Shown: piece by piece, positions 7,361 to 12,868 of the stretch
Position numbering within the stretch: the stretch's first letter is position 1
Layout: each line of letters opens with the position of its first letter
Origin: Bacteroides sp. UBA939
GTDB taxonomy: Bacteria; Bacteroidota; Bacteroidia; Bacteroidales; Bacteroidaceae
Direction of reading: 5' to 3'
Assembly: GCF_002293435.1 (NCBI RefSeq)
Contig: NZ_DBDF01000018.1
Location: forward strand, 1 to 12,868
DNA length: 12,868 nucleotides
Translations under genes and position numbers: made by a program
The notes under the pieces: model-generated
Seen by the model: only the letters and a program-made list of their open reading frames with translations
What the model was told of the DNA's origin: nothing
Database searches by the model: none

Positions 7361-7387
7361 TGCGCATATACTACAAATATATGCGCA
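7361..7387. promoter_or_regulatory. Perfect inverted repeat upstream of the small-protein/OmpA operon
   Basis: TGCGCATATA (7361-7370) and TATATGCGCA (7378-7387) are perfect 10-bp arms around a 7-nt centre. It sits 33 bp upstream of the best -7 box, the position expected for an operator. Nothing in the window identifies the binding protein. Confidence 0.5.
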
Positions 7388-7419
7388 CATAGTGTAAACG
7401 CTCAGTATGGGTTTTAACC

Positions 7420-7427
7420 TAATTTTG
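7420..7427 (+). promoter_or_regulatory. Candidate -7 box for the small-protein/OmpA operon
   Basis: TAATTTTG fits TAnnTTTG exactly and would start transcription about 35 nt before the ATG at 7471. No good -33 box is visible. TATGTTTC at 7443-7450 is a weaker alternative. Confidence 0.35.
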
Positions 7428-7470
7428 CTCTCAACAAAGATATATGTTTCATTAAATCATTTCCGGAGTT

Positions 7471-7704
7471 ATGGACGAAGATAAGAACAAGAAGCCGTTG
7501 CTCTCGTATGAACAAGTAATAAAGATTATCGATGAATGCGTTTCGCGAGATGAAACCGAATGCCCTGATGAAAGAATTGTGAGGGTGGAAAAAGCTGCGG
7601 AGGAATTGGAAATAGAGTACAGAAAGAGGGTTTTGCGCGATGAGAGGAGAAAGAATTGTTCATTCCGGTGGTTATGTGAAAAGATATTCAAGCGTATAAA
7701 ATAA
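7471..7704 (+). CDS. Small charged cytoplasmic protein, unknown function
   Basis: A 77-residue protein without signal peptide or membrane helix. It is very rich in Glu, Lys and Arg, with a helical central part (about residues 12-60) and a basic end (FRWLCEKIFKRIK) that could be amphipathic. GGAG six bases before the ATG is a good ribosome-binding site, which supports the start. The OmpA-family gene begins 26 bp downstream, so the two are probably cotranscribed. I do not recognise a family. It is real rather than a shadow ORF because it has a ribosome-binding site, a promoter-like box and a tight junction with its neighbour; the function is unknown. Confidence 0.65.
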   Translation: MDEDKNKKPLLSYEQVIKIIDECVSRDETECPDERIVRVEKAAEELEIEYRKRVLRDERRKNCSFRWLCEKIFKRIK

Positions 7705-7730
7705 TATATTAATTAGAAAAGGGTGGTATC

Positions 7731-8999
7731 ATGAAAAGAGTAGTATTAATCTTGGTCGCATTGTTGCTTGTTGCAGGAACTACAGATGTGCAGGCGCAAT
7801 GGTTGAAAAAGTTAGGGCAGAAAGCAATTGACCGTGCCGAAGAGCGTGCCAAAAAGAAAGTGGAAGATAAAGTGGATAAAGCTGTGGACAAGACAGTGGA
7901 TGATGCTTTTGAAGGTGCCGAAGATGCCGTGAAAGGAAAAGATGATGCGGCGGAAGAAAGAAAAGAAAAAGATAAGCCGGAAACGCAGGCGAAAGAAGTG
8001 AAAGAAGAAACTGTGGCAAAAACCACAGCGGAAGCGCCTGTTCCCACAGCGGATATAAGTTGGAATAAGTTCGACTTTGTAGCCGGAGATGAAGTAATGT
8101 TTGAAGATAACCTCGTGGGCGAAGCGAATGGAGAATTTCCATCTCAATGGGATTTGCTTGGCGGCAACGCCGAAATCTCAAAGATAAATGGCGAGAATGT
8201 TATCTATATGGATAAGCAAACCACCATTGCTCCACTAATGAAGAACCCCAAAAACTATCTACCGGAAAGCTATACGATAGAATTTGATTTCTATATAAGC
8301 AAAGACTCCAAAGGCTGGTGGAAGATAGAACTTATGGGAGAAGATGGTTATAGGAAATCTAACATTGAATTATATTCTCAAGCTGATGCCAGAAGGACGA
8401 TAGAAGGCTCGTGGGAAACTATAAACAGAGATTCACGTTCTTCAAGTAGTCAGGTAGACCTCTCTGCCATCGGATGGCACCGCGTTTCGATTTCCTTCAA
8501 TAAACGTGCGTTAAAGGTCTATTTCGATCAGGTTCGCGCAATGAATATTCCTAATGTGGCACAAGCGGGATGGTTCCGATTCTTTTCAACGGATTCACAT
8601 TTCCTCCGTAACATCCGTATGGCCAAAGGTGCGGTTCCCTTGTACGACCGCATGATGAGTGATGGCAAATTCATTACTTACGGCATTACGTTCGATGTAG
8701 GTAAATCAACCATCAAACCCGAGTCAATGGGTGAAATCAATCGCATTGTGTTACTGATGAATGAAAATCCCGAACTGAAATTCTCTGTGGAAGGACATAC
8801 CGACAGCACGGGTAATGCGACAAGTAATCAAGCCTTGAGCGAAGCGCGCAGTAAGGCAATCGTAGATAAACTGACAGAACTGGGAATCTCTGCCGGCCGG
8901 TTGGCGGCGGTGGGCAAAGGACAAACAACCCCACTTGCCGATAACGGTACAGACGAAGGTCGTGCAAAGAACCGCCGGGTTGAATTTGTGAAACAGTAA
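7731..8999 (+). CDS. OmpA-family peptidoglycan-binding protein with a central sandwich-like domain
   Basis: A 422-residue exported protein. The signal peptide is cleaved after VQA (Ala22), with no lipobox. Residues about 25-110 are a highly charged, repetitive, probably helical stretch (KVEDKVDKAVDKTVDD). Residues about 110-305 look like a lectin/LamG-type beta-sandwich (YTIEFDFYIS, GWHRVSISFNKRALKVYFD). The C-terminal OmpA domain (about 315-422) has EGHTDSTG (Asp358), LSEAR (Arg373) and NRRVEF (414-419). Asp358 and Arg373 are 15 residues apart, as in the diaminopimelate-binding pair of OmpA-type domains, so peptidoglycan binding is likely intact. No beta-barrel is evident, so it is likely periplasmic or tethered rather than a porin. 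Cotranscription with the 77-residue gene upstream is probable. The ligand of the central domain is unknown. Confidence 0.88.
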   Translation: MKRVVLILVALLLVAGTTDVQAQWLKKLGQKAIDRAEERAKKKVEDKVDKAVDKTVDDAFEGAEDAVKGKDDAAEERKEKDKPETQAKEVKEETVAKTTAEAPVPTADISWNKFDFVAGDEVMFEDNLVGEANGEFPSQWDLLGGNAEISKINGENVIYMDKQTTIAPLMKNPKNYLPESYTIEFDFYISKDSKGWWKIELMGEDGYRKSNIELYSQADARRTIEGSWETINRDSRSSSSQVDLSAIGWHRVSISFNKRALKVYFDQVRAMNIPNVAQAGWFRFFSTDSHFLRNIRMAKGAVPLYDRMMSDGKFITYGITFDVGKSTIKPESMGEINRIVLLMNENPELKFSVEGHTDSTGNATSNQALSEARSKAIVDKLTELGISAGRLAAVGKGQTTPLADNGTDEGRAKNRRVEFVKQ

Positions 9000-9064
9000 G
9001 AACAAATATAGATATGGGTTAACCATAGCTGAGGAGACCTGTGAAGGTAAAACACTCTTTTTCG

Positions 9065-9131
9065 AGAGGGAAACGTCCCATTGACATCGTTTTATGAATT
9101 AGCTGAGCATAAAAGACGTTTCCCTCTTTTT
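9065..9131 (+). terminator. Stem and T-run after the OmpA-family gene
   Basis: GAGGGAAACGTC (9066-9077) and GACGTTTCCCTC (9115-9126) are perfect 12-bp arms, followed at once by TTTTT (9127-9131). The 37-nt loop is long for an intrinsic terminator. Stem strength, T-run and position support termination of the 7471-8999 operon. Confidence 0.6.
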
Positions 9132-9177
9132 AAAGAAACTGTTTTGATTTTTATTCGTCGTTTATTGTTTCTTATTC

Positions 9178-9217
9178 AAGTTACGCATGTTGTTTATATT
9201 GTTAACATGCGAAACTT
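9178..9217. repeat. Inverted repeat with 14-nt arms
   Basis: 9178-9191 and 9204-9217 pair at 13 of 14 positions around a 12-nt loop. The right arm, read on the minus strand, has 15 nt (AAGTTTCGCATGTTA) identical to 12761-12775 just after the last gene. The ATG of a possible 31-codon ORF lies in the right arm. Confidence 0.6.
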
Positions 9218-9302
9218 AAATTTCTTATTCTTTCTTGTTCTTTGCATAGTCATGGCTTTGTTTGAAAGAAGAAGGAAAACTCTGATACTCTCTCTTAAAT
9301 AG
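9207..9302 (+). CDS. Possible 31-residue single-helix membrane protein (doubtful)
   Basis: An ATG at 9207 opens a 31-codon frame: a short polar start, a strongly hydrophobic stretch (about residues 6-19, NFLFFLVLCIVMAL) and then a basic ERRRK segment. This is the usual shape of a small inner-membrane protein. The start codon sits in the right arm of the hairpin at 9178-9217. There is no Shine-Dalgarno sequence and no promoter box that I can see, and AT-rich DNA gives such frames by chance. Confidence 0.2.
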   Translation: MRNLNFLFFLVLCIVMALFERRRKTLILSLK

Positions 9303-9326
9303 ATAAAAATCAAAACGGTTTCTAAT

Positions 9327-9386
9327 CTGCATTATTTATAATGTAGCAGTTAGAGTAGTTAAAGAAGTGATAACTCTTTTAACTAC
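9327..9386. repeat. Two adjacent hairpins, including divergent copy C of the dispersed element
   Basis: CATTAT-tt-ATAATG (9330-9343) lies inside CTGC/GCAG (9327-9330, 9346-9349). Next, GTAGTTAAA (9355-9363) pairs with TTTAACTAC (9378-9386), with an inner AGT-GATA-ACT. The words CTGCATTAT and TTAAAGAAGT relate it to copy B (minus-strand reading of 6588-6638). It lies 80-140 bp upstream of the beta-barrel gene. Confidence 0.55.
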
Positions 9387-9466
9387 TACAGTACGAACAA
9401 TAAGTTTATAATAAAAGCGGAACCGAAAAGCTATATGAGTAGGATAATTTTTTATTAATTAATAGT

Positions 9467-9964
9467 ATGAAAACAAGATTAATGAAACGAATGGTAGTGT
9501 TAGTAGTAATGGCTTTGTCAACTACATTTCTTTTAGCGCAGGAAAAAGGTGAAATGGCTGCGGGTTTGAACTTGTCTTACGGTTCTAAAACAGGTTATAC
9601 CAATATTGGTATTGGCGCCAAGTTCCAGTACAACATTACCGACAATTTGCGTATCGAACCGAGTGCTACTTATTTCCTGAAAAAGGATTATGTCAGTATG
9701 TGGGATGCTAATGCCAATGTGCACTATCTCTTTGGGTTGAGTGACAGCTTCCGCCTGTATCCGTTGGCAGGCGTAGCCCTGGTTGGCGTGAAAGTAGGAG
9801 TAGGGGAGTATAGTGCATCTGACAGTAAGTTCGGCTTCAACGTTGGCGCCGGCGCCGAATATTTATTATCTGAAACGTTAGCATTGAACCTTGAAATCAA
9901 GTATCAGATTGTTACCGACCTCGACCGTCCGGTGTTCTCATTGGGTTTAGCCTATAAGTTCTAA
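9467..9964 (+). CDS. Small outer-membrane beta-barrel protein
   Basis: A 165-residue protein with a type I signal peptide (basic MKTRLMKR start, hydrophobic core, cleavage after LLA at residue 24). The mature part is made of alternating short strands with Gly and aromatic residues (LNLSYGSKTGYTNIGIGAKF, FGFNVGAGAEYLL) and ends in Tyr-Lys-Phe; a terminal Phe is the usual barrel signal. About eight strands would fit the size, as in the OmpX/OmpA transmembrane fold. Met6 is an alternative start. The next gene starts 24 bp after the stop, so they are probably cotranscribed. Proteins of this size in the Bacteroidales are usually annotated only as outer-membrane beta-barrel proteins; pore, adhesin or structural roles cannot be told apart here. 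Confidence 0.8.
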   Translation: MKTRLMKRMVVLVVMALSTTFLLAQEKGEMAAGLNLSYGSKTGYTNIGIGAKFQYNITDNLRIEPSATYFLKKDYVSMWDANANVHYLFGLSDSFRLYPLAGVALVGVKVGVGEYSASDSKFGFNVGAGAEYLLSETLALNLEIKYQIVTDLDRPVFSLGLAYKF

Positions 9965-9988
9965 ACAAGTTTTCTAAACTCTCTAAAT

Positions 9989-10429
9989 ATGAAATTTATG
10001 AGAACCTTATTGAAATGGAATTTTCTCATTGTACTGTTTATGATGTGCAGTGTACCTTTACTTATGGGATGTGGAGGTGATGATGATGAACCGACGGATG
10101 GCGAAGTCACTTATACCGGTTGGGAAGATAAAGGTAATTCGGCTAAGTTCGGTTACAGAATGTCGGCTGGGCCGTATAGCGCTGACATTGTGTTTAATCT
10201 GACTTTCAATGGTAGTGGAGATGATGCTGTATGTACCAAATGTGTGATTGAAGAAACATGGTCTCATGAAGATGCCGCAAGAGAATCAGAAACATCTCAT
10301 AGAAGAGGTGATGAAGGAGAAACCAATGTAAATCGTAGTGGTAAAAAGGTTACTTATGAGACAGATGGTTTTAATGGTGGTACGCGCGGGGCTATAAAGG
10401 GTATATTAGAAGGAATGTATCAACATTAG
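9989..10429 (+). CDS. Small lipoprotein, probably surface-exposed
   Basis: A 146-residue protein with a lipoprotein signal peptide (lipobox LMGC, Cys28). Gly-Gly-Asp-Asp-Asp-Glu directly follows the cysteine; such acidic stretches serve as export signals to the cell surface in Bacteroidota lipoproteins. The mature part starts with beta-strand pattern (TYTGWEDKGNSAKFGYRMS), has a Cys-x-x-Cys pair at 82 and 85, and a very polar, charged C-terminal half (HEDAARESETSHRRGDEGET). Met4 is a possible alternative start. I recognise no family. It lies 24 bp after the beta-barrel gene, which suggests a barrel/lipoprotein pair. Gene reality is well supported; function is unknown. Confidence 0.75.
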   Translation: MKFMRTLLKWNFLIVLFMMCSVPLLMGCGGDDDEPTDGEVTYTGWEDKGNSAKFGYRMSAGPYSADIVFNLTFNGSGDDAVCTKCVIEETWSHEDAARESETSHRRGDEGETNVNRSGKKVTYETDGFNGGTRGAIKGILEGMYQH

Positions 10430-10453
10430 TATAACACTCTAACCCAAACGAAG

Positions 10454-10490
10454 AGTTGCTGCCGTTTTGCAGCAGCAAGCGGCAGCGACT
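10454..10490 (+). promoter_or_regulatory. GC-rich hairpin between the two lipoprotein genes
   Basis: AGTTGCTGCCG (10454-10464) pairs with CGGCAGCGACT (10480-10490), 11 bp including one T-G wobble, around a 15-nt loop. GCTGC in the left arm could pair instead with GCAGC in the loop. No T-run follows, so partial termination, RNA processing or mRNA protection fit better than a classic terminator. Confidence 0.45.
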
Positions 10491-10528
10491 CCTTCTTCAC
10501 GAATCTGTCATAACTTAAAAACTGTATT

Positions 10529-12757
10529 ATGAGAACAAAATTCTGGTATTTATTACTGATGGCTTTTTTATCAGCCTCTGTGGTTACCACGGTAAGCTGT
10601 GGCGATGACAACAATGACCTTCCGGATGAACCCGAACTTCCGGAAGAACCCAAAGATCCCGATACCCCTGACAACCCTCAACCACCGGTTATTACCGTAA
10701 CGGCCACCATGAAAGACGCCGAAGTAAAAGGCACAGTGACCGATACGGAAGGCAACCCATTGTCGGGCGTTAACATCTCCAGCGGCGAGACGCAGACTGT
10801 GACCGACGACAAGGGTGTGTTCTCTTTCGAACGCATAGTCAGTGCAAACGGACGTTTCCGCTTTACTTTCGAGAAGAACGGATACTTCACCATTACCCGT
10901 TCGGGAGTATTTCAGGAAGATCTTTCCATGCAAGTGGTGATGCAAAGCAAAAGCGGCGGAGCTGCGAATACTACTTCCGCTTCGTTTAACTCAACACAGG
11001 AAAATACGCTGATAGCTGACGGAATGAAAGTAGCCATACCCGCTTCCGCTCTTGTTACTTCCGATGGTAGAGACTACTCCGGAACAGTAAATGCCGATAT
11101 GCTTTACCTTTCGCCGGACAATGAAAACTTCACTACCATGATGCCCGGTGGTGATATGGCAGCCGTACGTATGGACAGAAGCGACGCCACATTGGTTTCA
11201 TACGGCATGGTAGAAGTCAGCCTGAGCGATGCAAGCGGCAATTCCTTGCAACTGAAGGAGGGCAGCAAGTCTGAAATGACATTCCCCATACCCGACAGCA
11301 TGAAAGATAATCCGCCGCCTACCATTCCGTTGTGGTACTTCAACGAAGAAGCCGGCGTATGGGTGGAAGAGGGGATAGCTACCCTGAAAAGGGATGTCTA
11401 TGTAGGAAGCGTTAACCACTTCTCCTGGCATAATCTCGACGTAGCCGAAGAACGGGTAACCATCAAAGGTAAAGTGACCGACTGTAAAGGACGTCCCGTA
11501 TCGCGTACGATGGTAACCGTAGACCAAACCAGCGGCATGACGAATAGTGATGGAAATTATCAGGTATATGTTCCTGCAAATACTCCCGTAACTGTCACCG
11601 TGAAGAGTGAGGATTACAATTCTTATATTCCGGAAGTCAGAGTCTCCGTTCAGGGCAGGGCAGGCGGTACAACTGTAGAGAATGTCAATCTGGAACTGCC
11701 ATGTGTTCCCGTCATTAGCGGGCAAATCACCAATTCCTGTTCCGAATTGGTGGGAGCATACGTCTGGGCGGAATATACAGTGAATGGTAAGACAGTAACT
11801 ACCACTCCTGTATGGACTACAGGCGACGGTAAATTCGAGATTCGTATTCCCGGCAACTCCGGAAAAGCAACACTCTGGGTTCGGACAGCTACAGGCGAGG
11901 AAATGAGCCGTCAACTTGAATTAACGGGCGAAGACTTGATAATCACCGGACTGGAAATATGTGAAGACTTTGAAGAAGGTTCATTGAGCATTATGGCAGA
12001 GGATGGAAGCATAATCGTACTTCCCTGGATTTCGGAAGAATCTCAAGCCGTCGTTATGGATAATGCCATGATATTCGGATATGAAGGTTTTTCAGCCAAC
12101 ATAGAAAACTTCTCCGGTTCGGGAGAATATACAGGAATAGCAGTGTATTACTCAAATGACAATGCAGTGATTTTTGAAGATATGACTTTCGTCTTCGAAA
12201 CATCCGATAAAGGCGGGTATGACGTAACTGTTACCGGAACCGGGCAAATGTTCTCCGGCACAGGTGAGATGATTAACGCAAGTATTACCGGTAAGGTGTA
12301 TCTTCCTGCTGTTATAGTGATGGTTGAAATGCGGAACGTCGGCAGCTGGAGCGATGTAGGTATGAGTAGCAGCATTCCTGAGATGCCGGTACCTATTGAT
12401 TACCTCATAAAGGTTGATTATCAGGGCATAAATGCAAAACTTGCAAGCCTTGGCTATAAGAATAAGACCGATGAGGATTATGATAGCGTAAAGAGCGTGT
12501 TGGATAAGGCGGGATATGAAATTGTCACGCAGGAAACGACAAGCGGAAGCGGAGGAAAAGCAATCGCTTACCGTAAAGATGACAACTATTTCATTATAGA
12601 GTATAACCCGCAAGGATACAGTGATATGGAAGACTGTAAGCTTGTTGTTATTATCTCTGAAGGATACAGTAAAATACAAGGAGCGCCGGATTTAACTGAA
12701 ACACGGGCTGTTGTCAGTAAGAGGCACAACTTGAAATCTATTTTTAAATTTAAATAA
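10529..12757 (+). CDS. Large surface lipoprotein with tandem carboxypeptidase-regulatory-like domains
   Basis: A 742-residue lipoprotein: signal peptide with lipobox TVSC (Cys24), then Gly-Asp-Asp-Asn-Asn-Asp and an acidic Pro-rich tether (to about residue 55), typical of surface export. Domain 1 (about 66-138, VKGTVTDTEGNPLSGV) and domain 2 (about 310-390, VTIKGKVTDCKGRPVS) are carboxypeptidase-regulatory-like beta-sandwiches. Domain 3 (about 395-480, VISGQITNSCSELVG) is a looser copy. Between 1 and 2 lies a module with IPLWYFNEEAGVWVEEG and HFSWHN (297-302), as seen in other Bacteroidota lipoproteins and reminiscent of animal FAM171/CILP proteins. Residues 480-620 are beta-rich; about 640-742 form a mixed C-terminal domain. 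No catalytic motif is visible, so adhesion or ligand binding is likelier than enzymatic activity. It is probably in the same unit as the barrel and small lipoprotein, 99 bp after the latter. Confidence 0.85.
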   Translation: MRTKFWYLLLMAFLSASVVTTVSCGDDNNDLPDEPELPEEPKDPDTPDNPQPPVITVTATMKDAEVKGTVTDTEGNPLSGVNISSGETQTVTDDKGVFSFERIVSANGRFRFTFEKNGYFTITRSGVFQEDLSMQVVMQSKSGGAANTTSASFNSTQENTLIADGMKVAIPASALVTSDGRDYSGTVNADMLYLSPDNENFTTMMPGGDMAAVRMDRSDATLVSYGMVEVSLSDASGNSLQLKEGSKSEMTFPIPDSMKDNPPPTIPLWYFNEEAGVWVEEGIATLKRDVYVGSVNHFSWHNLDVAEERVTIKGKVTDCKGRPVSRTMVTVDQTSGMTNSDGNYQVYVPANTPVTVTVKSEDYNSYIPEVRVSVQGRAGGTTVENVNLELPCVPVISGQITNSCSELVGAYVWAEYTVNGKTVTTTPVWTTGDGKFEIRIPGNSGKATLWVRTATGEEMSRQLELTGEDLIITGLEICEDFEEGSLSIMAEDGSIIVLPWISEESQAVVMDNAMIFGYEGFSANIENFSGSGEYTGIAVYYSNDNAVIFEDMTFVFETSDKGGYDVTVTGTGQMFSGTGEMINASITGKVYLPAVIVMVEMRNVGSWSDVGMSSSIPEMPVPIDYLIKVDYQGINAKLASLGYKNKTDEDYDSVKSVLDKAGYEIVTQETTSGSGGKAIAYRKDDNYFIIEYNPQGYSDMEDCKLVVIISEGYSKIQGAPDLTETRAVVSKRHNLKSIFKFK

Positions 12758-12768
12758 CTCAAGTTTCG

Positions 12769-12847
12769 CATGTTACTGGTAGTATCATGTTAGGTAGTAT
12801 TATGTTAGGTAGTATTATGTTAGGTAGTATCATGTTACTGGTAGTAT
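12769..12847. repeat. 15-bp tandem repeat downstream of the last gene
   Basis: Units of GTAGTATYATGTTAG run at 12779-12793, 12794-12808 and 12809-12823. A 17-bp variant follows (12824-12840, ending GTTACTG), then a partial unit (12841-12847). CATGTTACTG precedes the first unit, so the array is flanked on both sides by the same ACTG-ending variant. It starts 11 bp after the stop codon of the large lipoprotein gene and the window ends soon after, so its context is cut off. Confidence 0.85.
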
Positions 12848-12868
12848 CTCTATTCTCCTCCTCCTGGG

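Noticed and set aside
7709..8181. Several minus-strand frames rich in Ser or Phe/Leu
   Set aside because: They mirror the Lys/Glu/Asp-rich helical region of the OmpA-family gene.
9013..9052. Riboswitch-like stretch after the OmpA-family gene (GCTGAGGAGACCTGTGAAGGT)
   Set aside because: Only 4-5 bp stems, no match to a riboswitch core that I know, and no gene directly downstream to control.
9081..9302. 73-codon frame starting with TTG
   Set aside because: It starts in the loop of the terminator and runs through its T-run. Only the last 31 codons from the ATG at 9207 look at all protein-like.
11198..11914. 238-codon minus-strand frame
   Set aside because: It is antisense to the well-supported 742-residue lipoprotein and has no recognisable domain.
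1..12868. The first 11 bases (GAGGAGGAGAA) are the exact complement of 12853-12863
   Set aside because: Simple triplet runs, short, and the match does not extend; chance at the window edges is likelier than terminal inverted repeats.

Overview
The window looks like chromosomal DNA from Bacteroides or a close relative in the Bacteroidales. Evidence: promoter -7 boxes of the form TAnnTTTG, weak Shine-Dalgarno signals, many lipoprotein signal peptides (some followed by the Cys-Gly-Asp-Asp acidic surface-export type of sequence), and a one-protein hybrid two-component regulator ending in an AraC-type DNA-binding domain. No tRNA, rRNA, transposase, integrase or CRISPR array was seen.

Layout. 1-525 is a long non-coding leader with a nested palindrome cluster (TTCGAC...GTCGAA) and a clear promoter for a TamA/BamA-family outer-membrane lipoprotein (TamL-like, 526-2832). 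A DUF3332-type lipoprotein (2845-3399, minus strand) converges on it with a 12-bp gap. Its promoter overlaps, back to back, that of a large TPR hybrid histidine kinase/response regulator with an AraC domain (3629-6529, plus strand).

6530-7470 is almost 1 kb without a convincing gene, but it is full of structure: a copy of a dispersed element with 9-bp tandem repeats, a regular array of ten 15/17-bp dyads with 8- or 5-bp spacers (6691-6909), a cluster of GCAGAT words forming a nearly perfect 45-nt hairpin (7015-7059), a C9 tract and a perfect 10-bp-arm inverted repeat just upstream of the next operon.

7471-8999 holds a small charged protein and an OmpA-family protein that probably anchors to peptidoglycan, closed by a stem followed by a T-run. 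After a 467-bp gap rich in hairpins (with one very small possible ORF) comes a likely surface-protein cluster: a small beta-barrel (9467-9964), a small lipoprotein (9989-10429) and a 742-residue lipoprotein with tandem carboxypeptidase-regulatory-like beta-sandwich domains (10529-12757). A 15-bp tandem repeat follows at the right edge.

Nearly every gene acts in or on the envelope: outer-membrane protein assembly (TamL), peptidoglycan anchoring (OmpA), a small barrel and surface lipoproteins, with an envelope-spanning sensor in their midst. No SusC/SusD pair or polysaccharide enzymes are present, so the regulator's target cannot be read from its neighbours. The strongest candidates for something undescribed are the non-coding arrays, especially the dyad array at 6691-6909, not the proteins.
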